The position numbers and the translations under genes were made by a program. From Aralia elata (taxonomy: Eukaryota; Streptophyta; Magnoliopsida; Apiales; Araliaceae): a stretch of 64,000 nt of DNA. The notes beneath the pieces are model-generated. The model did no database searches, had not been told where the DNA came from, and worked only from the letters and a program-made list of their open reading frames with translations. Each line of letters opens with the position of its first letter. Position 1 is the first letter of the stretch. The DNA lies in assembly GCA_034770075.1 (NCBI GenBank), contig CM068385.1, positions 60,452,980-60,516,979 of the forward strand, given 5' to 3'. Positions 1 to 12,600 of the stretch are shown here, one piece after another.

Positions 1-270
1 ATATTTCTGGTCTAATAAATGGAGTCTACTATTTTCCTATATCACTCTCAGAACTAAACTATTTACACTACCCAACACAACACAGTAAAATTGATTAAGT
101 GACTTACTCCTATTCCTTCATACTATTAATGAAGTATTACTTTGCTAAGTTGATCATACACTATTATATAGGCTGTGTACGCATAGGATTCCAAGTTTTG
201 GAATACCAAAGAACAGAAGGAGATGATTGCAGGAGTGTACTTGCCTGTTGGTGGTTAATGACAAGCTACC

Positions 271-330
271 TTATGAATTGATCACCTTTTGAAGTTCGTC
301 GATCAATAGCTTCTTAGTTGATGGTTCCAC
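271..330 (-). CDS. ACC1: ACC1 exon 31: terminal coding exon
   Basis: A 60-base exon too short to be found by length alone. The acceptor TGCAG ends at 331 and the exon reads in phase 0 as VEPSTKKLLIDELQKVINS followed by TAA at 273-271. It continues the preceding exon's ALPQGLAALLRK across an 86-base intron with GTAAAT donor at 416. The ending matches the short helix that closes plant homomeric carboxylases (a V-E/D-P-S start). The 270 bases beyond it are the 3' UTR and downstream flank; I see no clear canonical AATAAA on the minus strand there. Confidence 0.9.
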   Translation of the reverse strand: MEPSTKKLLIDELQKVINS

Positions 331-3300
331 CTGCATTGTACCCGAATATTAAACCTTTTGGAAGGATTTAAAACAAGAAAAAGGCCCAGAAAAATTTAAG
401 AAAATTGATAATTTACCTTGCGTAAAAGGGCAGCAAGACCTTGAGGTAGAGCTTGAAGATCTAACGCCGAATCACTGATTTGCAATAGTTGAGATGTTAC
501 TTTCTGCATACGCAATTCCTGTAGCTTGTCATGATAATTTCCCGGATTATTTTTCCATGTAAAGAAAGCTTCATCATCCAGCCAAGCATCATGGCTGCCA
601 CCTCCGATAAACCACTTTTTTATCATGTCCATTGCTGATTTGTGGGTTAGCTGGTCACCGGAAGCATCTCTCACGGTCTTGATCAATGACTCCTCGGCAA
701 CTCGCCGATACAATCTTTTGTAGAAGAAAGACCGAGAGTTACCCCAGTCCACAACTTCTCTGATTACTCCTTTTGCAGCCATTCTAGAAGATGTATCGTG
801 CAATTCTGCAAATTTTGTGGCTATCTGAGTGTAAATTGGCAAAAGCTGCTTTTCCCGAGCTTTAATCAGCTGCTGCAATGTTTCAACAGTTGCACTGGCC
901 CTGGTGCTCTTGGCTTCCTGAAGTTTTGCCTTCAGATCTATCAGCTGTTTATCAAGCCTCCCCATGCACTCTAGCAGCTCTTTTGTTCTAAACTTGATCT
1001 CGATCAAACCCTCAGGCTCAAGGACATTTCCCTTAGCTGTCCGTTCTGCATACATTTCGATATGGTCTGAATTAATTCTACTGTCCACAACAACCCATGC
1101 TCCCCCGCGGAGTTCACCCGCCATAGGGATGTATACAAAAACAGGTTGTTTGTATGTTCTAAGATTCTCAACAATGGTTGATCCAGCTTGAAGGATCCCT
1201 TCAAAAAGATCCCTCTGTCCACCCGAGAAGCCTCGCCAGTTAGCAAGAATGAAAAGTGGGAGCTCTTCCCTGTTGAAATCCATCAATGCTTGAGCCGTCT
1301 TAGTTGCAGAATCTGGAAACCAAACTTGCCCAGCTTGAGGAACAACCCTTTCGTGGGAATCAAGCTGCCCTGGATCTGCAGGTATAACTTGCATCATAGT
1401 TTGAGTCTCGGAAGCAATGATTCCTACAGGTATTCCTCCCAGCTTTGCCCGTCCGCTCACAACGGTCCTTGCCCAGCCTTCCAGAGTCTCAACAAAGCTA
1501 TCCCTGTCAAACACACCCCCCAGCCACTTCCCGTTGCCATCCAGACAACCACAGATAGCTGCCCGGGGATCACAGGTGTTCTCAGGGAGGTATGCAACAG
1601 GCCTCTCTGGAGAATCCAAGGGAGTCAAAATGGGAAGTGGACCCCCTGAATAGGCCGGAACAAAACTTAACCATTTCAAAATAGCTGATACTCCTTCAAG
1701 ATCATCAGAAACTGTCAGATGAACGACTCCATTGGTTGCCATAATTTTAGGTCCTCCAAGTTGCATGTGGGAGCTGTACACCTCCCGGCCCAGAAGTTTG
1801 TTTAGTGCAGAGAAACCAGTCAAAATAATAGGCTGGTCAAGCCTTTGTATACACCGCATCCCAAGACGGGATAGATAAGCACCTATTCCAACAGTTCTGC
1901 CTGTCACATATGTTAAGGTAAAGGTTTCCTTGTATGCCCTTGAATATGAACCCGCAATTGCTCCACTACCGGTTAAGTTCTCGACCCCCAAACCATCTTC
2001 TTTTCCTACAATGGTTTCAATTACCCACCGGGTTTCTCCACTTGGCAGCTGCAACTCATGTGCTATCACGGACGATCCAATATGAGCATAATCCTCGGGA
2101 GTTAAATATACATACTGAAAACCACGCTCAGGGCTTGATTCATCAGACCAACCTACTTTAAAGCAGGATTTCACTTCCTCAGCTACCCCAATACGGGCCC
2201 CCTGAGTTTGCTGCCAAATATATAAGGGGCACTTTCTTACTGCAAAGCGAGATCGGTCACTGCTTGGAAAAATGTATCTTCTTTGGGGCCAAAAGATCCA
2301 TTTTTAAAGGTCACATCGTTTGCAACAATTAAAATTGTCCTTCCGGATGGGAATTCTGGAGTACACATCTCCATACACCAGGCTACCATGCCAACATCAT
2401 TGAGCCCTGGCTGGCGATCCACAGTTACAAGTGGGGTACCACAGGTGCCATTCTGATTAGCGAATGTAAACTCCGTGACTTTGAGAACTTTATTCTTGGG
2501 TTTGCTACTATCCAGGAACTGGGAAGCCCAAGACTTTTCCAGTGCTGCTTCAAATGCCTGCAAACAAAATTACTTTTATAAGAAACCTATATCAGGAAAA
2601 ATAGCTGCAGTTCCACAAAATTTAGGTTTACTGGTGCTCACCAGTGGAAAATCATAGCAGTAAGTGGTGTTACTTTTCCTGGCCAAAAGGCGTCTCCGAT
2701 CAAGAACTCCCAAAGGTTGATACTGTGCATTTACAGGTATGCCATGCAAAGGGCCCAGTACAGAGGATGAGTGGTACACCACTCTATGTGTGCTGGTATC
2801 CTCCAGTTCTCGGTATATCTGTAATGTTACGATGGCAAATATCATAAGGTAAAACCTTATTTGTAAATTTTTGGCATCCAACTTACTGAATAAGTTATAT
2901 GTTAGGTTTAATAAAAAGTAATTAAACCTACCTTTGATTAAATATCAGAAGTATAATTCAAATTGAGTTGGGAGTTGAAAATTGGATATTGACAACTTTC
3001 TTAAAATGATTTTTTTTTTTTGAAATATATATAATTGGACTCTCATTTTTTAACCTAGGAAGTACTACAATATTAAGAATGCAAGTAATGTACTCCAATA
3101 TTGGATAGAAGAATTTGGAATCGTATTAGCTTTAACCGTATATCTAATTGTGACAGCTTGGCCACCCAAAAGTATCATCGGAGGATATGATTTCCAATAG
3201 TTTATTATGGAGTTATTCACTATTATCATCAGAGGGTTGTTCTTAATTCGCTTAAGTTGTAGCTCTATACCAGGAAAATGATAATTCTAACTTATGGTGT

Positions 3301-6300
3301 ATGTTTAGAATAAAATCTACTGGTTGACACCTTATCTATAGTCTACAATTGTAAGGGACTTTGAATTTTTGGACTCAAAGATAAAGACGGCCATTATGGT
3401 TCCATTGCAGAATACCATAGGTTTAGTCACACTAATGGAATACCATCCTTTAACAACCAAATAAACTAAGAACTAACTCACATGCACGACACAGGTGTGA
3501 CCAGTTGCATTTGTGACAACAACCCTCCAAGCACCATTTGCTTCTCCAGCAGATTTTATACAAAGCTTCACTTCCCACTCACAAACACCTAAGCGATGCA
3601 TCTTTACTCCAACTGATGTGTGAATTTCACGTGCCAGTTCTTCCAAGATTTTCTCAACTGCAGCTTCCTCTTGCCCAAGATTTATGTCAAATCTCCTGCC
3701 AATGATATCATACTAGTAAGATTTTGCATATATTGATTCACCAAGTCTGTAATGACACAAGATGTAGACATGCTTACTGGGGGTACGGCACAAGATCATC
3801 TATTTGTTGCTCCCGTAAAATGTAGAGGTACATATGAGCATGGTCAGATTTGACAGTGGCATTATGAACATGAAGTTCCAACTCTTCCATTGCCGTCATT
3901 AAGGACCTCAATATGCTCCTTGAAGTGAAAGACAACGCCCACAGGGATTGTGTTGTTCCTGTGTCCAGACCTTGATACACTGTGAAACCGTCATTTGTTG
4001 TAGACTGCCTTATAAGTGTTCTGAGAAACATCCTTTGAATTGGCAGTGCCTTGTCTACAACAGTGTACAGGTGCCACTGACGGTCCCGAGATGGAGTGTA
4101 CTTTACATTATCATAACCTTTGAGTTTGTCCTGTATTAAATCAAGTTTGTGGACCTTATGACCTAAAGGTGCGTACTGAAATTTTTTTCGTTTGTTCTTT
4201 CATTTTAAAAGCAAAGACTACCAAGTTAAAAGTTATATATCACTAACCAATTTAAGATATATTGATAGCGGAGGCTCCAGATGACGCAACAGAGGCTCCT
4301 CCTCGTAATACAGCTTCTCTGCTGACCAATAAAAGGAGTGCCTCATAGGGCCCCGCCCTTCATCTCTCTGTATTATACAGCTGATAACTCCAACACCTTT
4401 ATTTCTGAGTTTGTGGCTTACTTCTTTCTCTCTAAGAATTTTGGCCAACTTGTTGATTCGCTCTTGAGCCTGATCCTCATCACCACTGCAAATTGACATA
4501 GGAAAGTACTAAAGAGAAATAACAAGCTCATAATCAGCCAGCAAATGATTATAAATTCTTTTGCGTACATGTGAGTGAAGTTAGCATATTACAACACTAG
4601 GGTTCATTAGCTCAACTTGGAGTCCAAACTTAACAACATGCTTCTGTAAATGATGAGTTTACAGTCTTGGTGCTATGTTTCCCAATCTTGAAAAACATAA
4701 ATGTTAGCACCATTTACAAGTGAGGCGCAATGAGACTGGAAAAGATCACTTTGCCAAGATGTTGGGACTAATTTAATCAATTGATGAACATAAGCCAAGT
4801 CAATCCCCTACTCATGGGGACTTAATTGAATCATTATTCAATAGATACTTCTATCGAGGAAGAATATATATCTTGTGCGCACAAACTCTTATTATAGTTG
4901 AAGTGTGCAGGTGGAAAATCTATGACATGTTGGGTACCTGTCTTGAAGTAAACTCATTTGATTGTTGATGCCTGCCAGTGCAATATGCATCATATTTCCA
5001 TGGCTAGCTGGCTGAATAGATCCATTTGGAATATTCTCATGTAAGTTTGGAGTAATTTCTTTCAATGCAGCTTCAAGGACTGTCGGCAAAAATTGAAGAG
5101 ATTTTATAATAACCATGGCACCCCACTTCTTCTCACTGTGTTTCTGAACCATTGGCTTCTCAGTCAGATGATAATCCGACACGTTATTTCTTTCTATATG
5201 GTCTTCCACAAATTCCCATGAAGCAATAAGACCAGATCTGTGCCACTGCATTCTGACGCTTCCCTTTACTAGGTACGGCTGATGACAAATACCAAAGTTA
5301 GATAAAGGCTGTCCAAAGTTGATAGAAACAGACAACTATAGATTTTCAAACATCATTACCTGATACAGTCTGCGAACATAAGTTTCCACAACCCTCCGCT
5401 GAAGCGTGTGATCACTATGATCAAAAAGACCTACAAGGGCATCTTCAACTGCTAAAGGAGCGCTCACAAGATCCTCCATTCGTTCATTAATGGCACTTTT
5501 CCTTTTAGGAGTATCCATACTTTCACCTTCTTCCGTGAACATCTCTAATTCGGAAAGACTTCTGGCAATGCTAGAGCGGAGTTCGCTTAATTTGGTTTGT
5601 TCTAGCAGTTGACTTGCTTTTAACGCTAGCTGCAAAAGTAAGTTGGGATTTTGGAAATCTGCTTAAAGAACACTTTTAGAAAACCTAAATTAATCACAAG
5701 ATGTAGCAAGGAGAATATTAACAAATTAACCTTGAGGAAAGAGCGGGCCCGAGGGGGGGGAACAAAGATATCAAAGTAATAAAACCCTATGACACTGTTT
5801 CTCACGATACATTTATGCTGGGTAAAGTAAATCAGTGGAATTGCGAACCTGAGAATAATTTGTATGATTAAGTGCTGAAAATCGAATTAATTTATCCCTG
5901 TACGCAGCAGGATTAGGGTACACCAGTTGTTCCATTAGCCGCAGTATCAGCTTATTTTTACTTTTAACGCCCTGTAAAACCAAGGAACATAAATAGTAGG
6001 AAAAATTATTTCCATCTAAACAACAAAACCCAAAAAAAAGCAAGCTAGCTAAGCATGTTACAAATTTAAAATTTTAGACATACTTGATGAGAAAGCACGA
6101 TGTCCATAACCTTCAAGAGATCTTTCTTATATTGAAGTCGAAGACGTTCAATCACATCAGCCTGAAGAGAAAGATGACTGAAATTAGAAAAAAAAAAAAT
6201 AAAATAACACACAGAGGAGTTGCAAAGATAACAACATCTGAACTTGGTTACCTACCATTTTATCAAAGCCATGGATTTCAGAAAATTAAAATGAAGTAAG

Positions 6301-9300
6301 TTTAAACAAAGCTTATATAGTAACAAAATATTGGAACAATTTTTATTACATGAAACATCAAACTTTACTATATTCCTCGAGCCCAAAACCTTGTTTGGAA
6401 ATCAACATATGGCTACTCCACAAAAGAAAAAGAAAATCATATTTAAGGATTATGTGAATGGTACAAGTAACATACAGTATAAATGGAAAGACGAACCTCT
6501 TGTATAATTTCGACTACATGATTTAACTGAAGACAGGAGTTTTTACATGGAAACTTTGCAGATAACCAGGAAAAATCGACGCAGCTGACATTAAATATAT
6601 ATAATTTTATGAAGGTAAACTCACCTGGATATTATCACTAAATAATTCTTCAACAGATAAATACTCTTCAAAGAGAGCCTGAACAATGACACGGGCATGA
6701 CTCTCTCTGCCACCCTCATAAGACTTAACAAGACTTAACAAAGGTTCAATAAGCCTTTCTTGGGCTCCTTTATCTTTACTGGAGCAGGAGCTTAGGTGGG
6801 CCTGATTCAAAAGAGGTACCATCACATTTACTTACTACTCAAACAAAAGTTCAAGAAAAATATGGAATTGAGACCATAAACCAACCTCAAGAACACCCCG
6901 CAGGATTTTGGCAGGGAAGTCAACATTTTGCAAGGTAGAGATTCGTTCATACTCCTTATATTTTACTTCCAACTGGAAAAGTATAATAAATCAGAAAATG
7001 TAAGATTGTCATTACAAATCCACTATTTTGAAACAAGAAATAAAATCATTAATCTAAGCATTTACCTCATATCTGAGGTCTTTAGGAAGTCGAGTTGCCA
7101 AAACAGACAAGCACTCTTGCCATTGAAGCAAAGGAAGCTCAGGATTGTCTAAACAACTGAGCAAGTTTTGAACTACCTGACAAAGTATTTGAAAACATTC
7201 CACTTATGAAAAAAGAAGAATTTTTTGAAACAAATAATTTTGGAAAAATAAAATATCTGAAGAGAATAGGATGAAATTGATTCCATCTTGTGTCATCAAA
7301 CATGGTAATCTTATTTTAACTGGCTAAATTAACTGGTTAGTAGTGAGTTTGTCACTGATCTGCAATACCGATCAAAAGTATTTCTGAGGTCTTTAAGAGA
7401 CAAGTAAATACTTACTTCATCAATATTATGCTCGTATCCTGCTAGAATCATCTGAGATGCATTCAAACTTGCGGCACACCTCTGATGCACTTTTCCTGAG
7501 ATTGCAGTTGGAGGCCCCAAAACTGGGAAGCTCCCAAGAAAAGGTTCCGCTTTTCTTACAGCTGAAGGATCATCCAGATCAAGCTTTGCTATAAGCTGCC
7601 CAGCCTACAAAAAAATTGGGTTCATTCTTGCTACCAAGGGCAGAATAGTAAAACTTCCTCTGAAGACAAAATTACCTGCATTGCTTGACCTTCAGATAGC
7701 TTAAACTGTATAATTCCAGAAGCAGGCGAAAGAAGTGGCATACACATCTTCATAACCTCAACTTCTGCATATGGTGTGTCAGCATCAACATGACTACCAT
7801 CCAGGACTAAATACCTCAATAGCTTGCATGGTGTCTCTGCCACTAACTTAGATGGATCATGGTCATTCTGGACACAACAAAAATAAGTAACTAATTTCAA
7901 CCAACATGAGTGAAAATAATCGTTATAAAAGAAAATAACTGGGGGCACCTGAAGTAAGCAAGTCCTTCCATCAATGAGAAGGCGAGTCCCAGCTGCTTCT
8001 TCCTCGGCATATATTACATGACTGTTTCCATCCAACTGTGACAGGACATGACCAATCACATTTCTGTTATGTGCTTATGATAATAATATTAAGTAAAAAT
8101 ATAACCAATATACTGATCAGAAACAGTATATGCCATAACCTAAAAACCATCAAAAGACATCTAAATACAAAGTTCATTCAAGTAATAACTGAGAGATACA
8201 TAAATAATTTTTTTTTAAATCAAATTACTTGCCTGCATCAATAAACCCCCATCTCGTAAAGTATGTATCTCTGCTTCGATCTCAGACTCGTTCACCCTCA
8301 ACTTATAGCTTCCTGGCCCTCCCCTTACCATATCAATCTAATTAACAACCAACCCCATAAGCAAAAATCATTAAACCATAGGACACCTAAAAATGGTGAC
8401 TAGTATTTCACAATTATTTTCTGGAAATATCTTATTAGCAACCTGAAATTAAGAGTTTATTATGTCATTACTTACTGTGTATTTGCTTCCTTCTATATTT
8501 AATGAAACTTGAGAGTTGACCAATGATATATGCTGCAGTAGGAAAGCAATAGTTAATAGGCAAATATAACATTAGACAAAAAATTAAAATCAGGTCATAC
8601 GCACGAAGTCTATTGTACAGGTACCTTAGGGGGGATTTGCCCCTTCTCGAGATAACCAACATATTCTGAAACCATGGCTGCACTGCTAGCAGAAGCTTTC
8701 TGAAGTTGGCAAATTGAGAGAAAAGGCAAGCAACTGGTATTAGCCATTAGGTGATGCAGGTGAATATAAGTACTATTTAAAGAAATTTTCAAACACTAGG
8801 CCTATGTTTGTTGATTATACTTGGGATAAGACTATTAATCCCAAGTGTCTTGTTTGTTTTTAAATTTAGACTTGGGACTATTAGTCCAAGGATTATAAAA
8901 TGGCTTAATATGGGGAATTATTTAATACCATGTTCAATCAAGTATTATAATCCCGGGATTATAATCCTAGGATTAATAGTCTTGGGATTATAATCCCATG
9001 GATTATAATCCCGGGATTATAATCCCGGGATTATAATCCTTGCAAACAAACATGGCCTAGAAGTTTTCTGAGATAGATTTCATACATAAAGAGCTCCTCC
9101 AACTACAGAAAGATACCAAGGAGGCCTTTCTGCTCTAACCCGCATTGCAATTCTACTGTCCAACCAGCCTGTATGTATTTTATTTTCCCTGTAATCTGAA
9201 GCCTACAGAAATTTTTCACATTCGTCAAGTTCAGTCAGGAGAAACAAATTTACAACAAATCTGAGAAGCTTACATGTAATAGATCAATCGTGTAATCAAC

Positions 9301-9599
9301 ATTTGTACGAATTTCTCCTCGAATTTGAATTTCCTTCAGCCCTAGAACCATGTTTGCAATAGCCAATGCTCTACTCTCTCCAAATGCGAACACATGTCCT
9401 GAGATAAGTCAAGGGAGCTATTAAGAACATATCATTCTTTGAAACAGAAAATTTGATTAGTATAACATGAGACCTACGAGTGTATATAAGTCAACCAAAT
9501 AAAAGTGAACCAAAATGAAAAGCACAAATTACCAAAGAAATTTAGTGAAGCGAAAATATCTCAAAGTTCTTCAATGGGCCAAAAAAGTTCAAAACAGAA

Positions 9600-9631
<32 letters not shown>

Positions 9632-12600
9632 TTGTTTGATATTCTCCCCCCCCCCCAAACCCCACCCCACCCCCCAACAAAACAAAAAAAAAAAACGGGA
9701 AAAAAAAAAAACCACACCCTCTCCCCTTGAATAAACACTACCAAAACTGCTGACTACATCAGCAGAGTTGGACTAAGAAGCACCCTTCTAGAAGCCAATT
9801 TACACCATGATCTTTTTAGCTATTTTCTTTTAAAACAACTCAATAAAGCAAATGATTTTTGACTTTTTAATTAGCTGAATCCACATTCTTGAGTTAACTG
9901 CAACATTAAGATAGTACCTACCAAATTGAGAATCCGAAAATTCATGAATGCCTCCTCCAGACTGCAGTACAAGGGAGTTCAATTGGTATCAGTTACACAT
10001 CTAGAAATTCGGGCAGAACATAAATTAACTGTACAAAATATACCTTAACAGAAAAATAGGCCCACACATTTGGCTTGCTTTTAAAGCTCAACTCCTGTAC
10101 ATAACCATATAACTTGGTAAATGTCCACAAGCAAATACGATAAGCTAATAACAAAATTTCCCCTCTCCATAGTAATCTAACCTGTACTTTCCCACTAGTA
10201 GGCTTAAAACCATCATCGGGATCTTCACTTGTTACTCGCACAGCTACGCAGTGACCTCTTGGCCTTGTAGACTCTGCTTTGTCAAAATCGAACGAGGTAG
10301 CAACAGGTGATGTTCTCCTCCAAGCATCATACCCTCCACCATGTTCCATCCCATAAAACCGCCTTATTTCTAATCAAAAGTCACATAATCATGGCATTGA
10401 ACACAAGGTGAATACAAATAAAGAGGGAGGGTTAATTCATAGAATACTGGATACCTGGAATTTGCCAGAGAGGGATACCCATCCCAACTGCAACTTGGGC
10501 CGCTGGCAGATTTATTTCAGCTATCCACTCAGTGACAGGGTGCTCCACCTAAATTAGAACTATATAAGATGAATACAAAATTCATGGGGCACCAATGCAC
10601 TCAACGACCCATTCTAACAATCATGAAAAGAGTATAAATCACACTAGCCATGCAAGGGTTTTTACATCCTGTAAAAATAATTATGATCGCTGGATAAACT
10701 TCATATATTCACGACACAAACAGTTAATTGATCATTCTTCATGAGAAGATGAATCTCGAAGCAAGAGGTTGTCTTAATCCTGAATGACATTATACAGCTG
10801 AAAAGGTATTTGACCATTCTTAACCACCAGCAAAGATACAAGATTCTGCTACTAGTTTTGGCAAGTACATTGTACAGTTTATTAGAAGTACAAGATGGAA
10901 GAAATAATGTATGTGGTGATATGCATATGTACAATCTGATTTAATCTTGGAAATAATGATAAAGAGTTTGAATTGCAAATGAGTATGTACAAATAAAAAT
11001 GCAAACATGCAAGGGTAACACGTGAATACAGATAGATATTCAGTGGAAAAGATACTTAAGTGTGTGTGTGTGTGTGTGTATAAATATATGTGTGTGTGTG
11101 TGTGTTTGTGTGAGTGTGTGTTTGTGTGTGCGCGCACGTATGTTAATTGTTCAAGTTCTTAAAATAATAATAATTAGATTTATGTACGTTATTTAGTTGG
11201 GAAATACTTAAATCTTTGGATAATATTTTTAGAGTTTACTTTAAACAAATAACCAAAATTTACCCAGTTGACTCGCACAAATATACAATTAATCATTGTT
11301 TGTGTTATTATAATAAGTATTAGAAGTAATGGATTCTAATAAGGATTGAAACATGAGGGGAACCATTTTTCTATTAATTTGATAACATGGATATACAGTT
11401 TTCCCAAAATCTGCTAAATCATCTTGCCAAGTCAGCTCAGCAAAAATCTAACAATACTTCGAAAGAGAAACCTAATGATCAAGTTCCAGCTCAGGAATAA
11501 CATAAATTGTAGCCTTCCTTTCAATGGTAAAGGTGAAAGGGAGAAGACACCAGCGGCTCTGCTTCCGAGGGTGATGAGTGAGAGAACTAGAAGTTAGGCT
11601 TCATTTGATAAGTTATTGCAGTTTATCTGACAAAACCTAATATATATGATCTATTTAATGTACTATATAATCAGATCTATATGGTTGGTATAACTATATT
11701 TTTAAGAAACAGAAAATTTATTAGAAAGAAAGAGAAGTACAAAAGACGAGGAGGGTGAAAAGTCCTCCAAAACACAGCATATAGCAAAAGAAATTGTGAA
11801 GTCCAAAACAGGACTGCCCTCAAATCCAAAAGAAGGCCAGATATGGAGACCTCCTCCTCCCCCCCCCCCCCCCAAAAAAAAAAAGAAAAAAAAACACCAA
11901 AAAACGGAACAAAGAAAACACCCATCACTAAAGACCAAAAAGGTGCTAGAACAGTAATCCTATTTCAAAACGAGTGAAATGACAAATTGACAATGAATAA
12001 CTGATAACAATACAGCTACTACTCCATCCATATGCCCCAGAGAATTGCAAAACAGGTGCACCATGTATGGGACAGATAAGTTTCCATCACTTGTTCAATT
12101 GTACGTACATATATATCCACACACACGTGTGCAACACACATGTGTCTGTGTATTCAGAGGAACAAACTGCAGCACATAATATACAGAACCGTAATCATTA
12201 ATTACGATTAAGGCGCTCAAATTGTATGCAGCTAATGAGGATATACTAGTCACCAGTTGGTGACTCTCTTCAGCTGCAACATCACTAATGTGCAATAATC
12301 TGAAAATAGATGGTAATGCAAAAACAACCTAGAACAAAATGAACAAGCACCTGTGTTGAAACAAGCAAGACGAACCTGTAACCGAGGGTTGAGCTCTAAG
12401 AAATAGTACTCCCCAGTGTCCATACTGTACAGATACTCAACAGTTGCAGCACCAACATAATTTACACATTTAGCTAATCTTCTAGCTGCCTGCTCCAGCT
12501 TTTTCACCGTCTCTCGTGGAGAGACTGTTATCGGGCCCTCCTCAATAATCTATATAACATGAAAACAAGGTAAATTTTCGTGCTGATAATACTACCCAAG

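Noticed and set aside
1188..1653. Plus-strand open frames of 153 and 78 codons
   Set aside because: They lie antisense to the strongly conserved carboxyltransferase exon of ACC1 and show no family resemblance of their own.
2200..2239. A mini-intron (GTAAGA to CAG) in place of the two frame shifts
   Set aside because: It would be only 30-39 bases, too short for plant splicing, and would delete conserved residues of the carboxyltransferase.
10820..11137. Histidine/threonine-rich frame
   Set aside because: It is a translation of the TG microsatellite in ACC1 intron 6.
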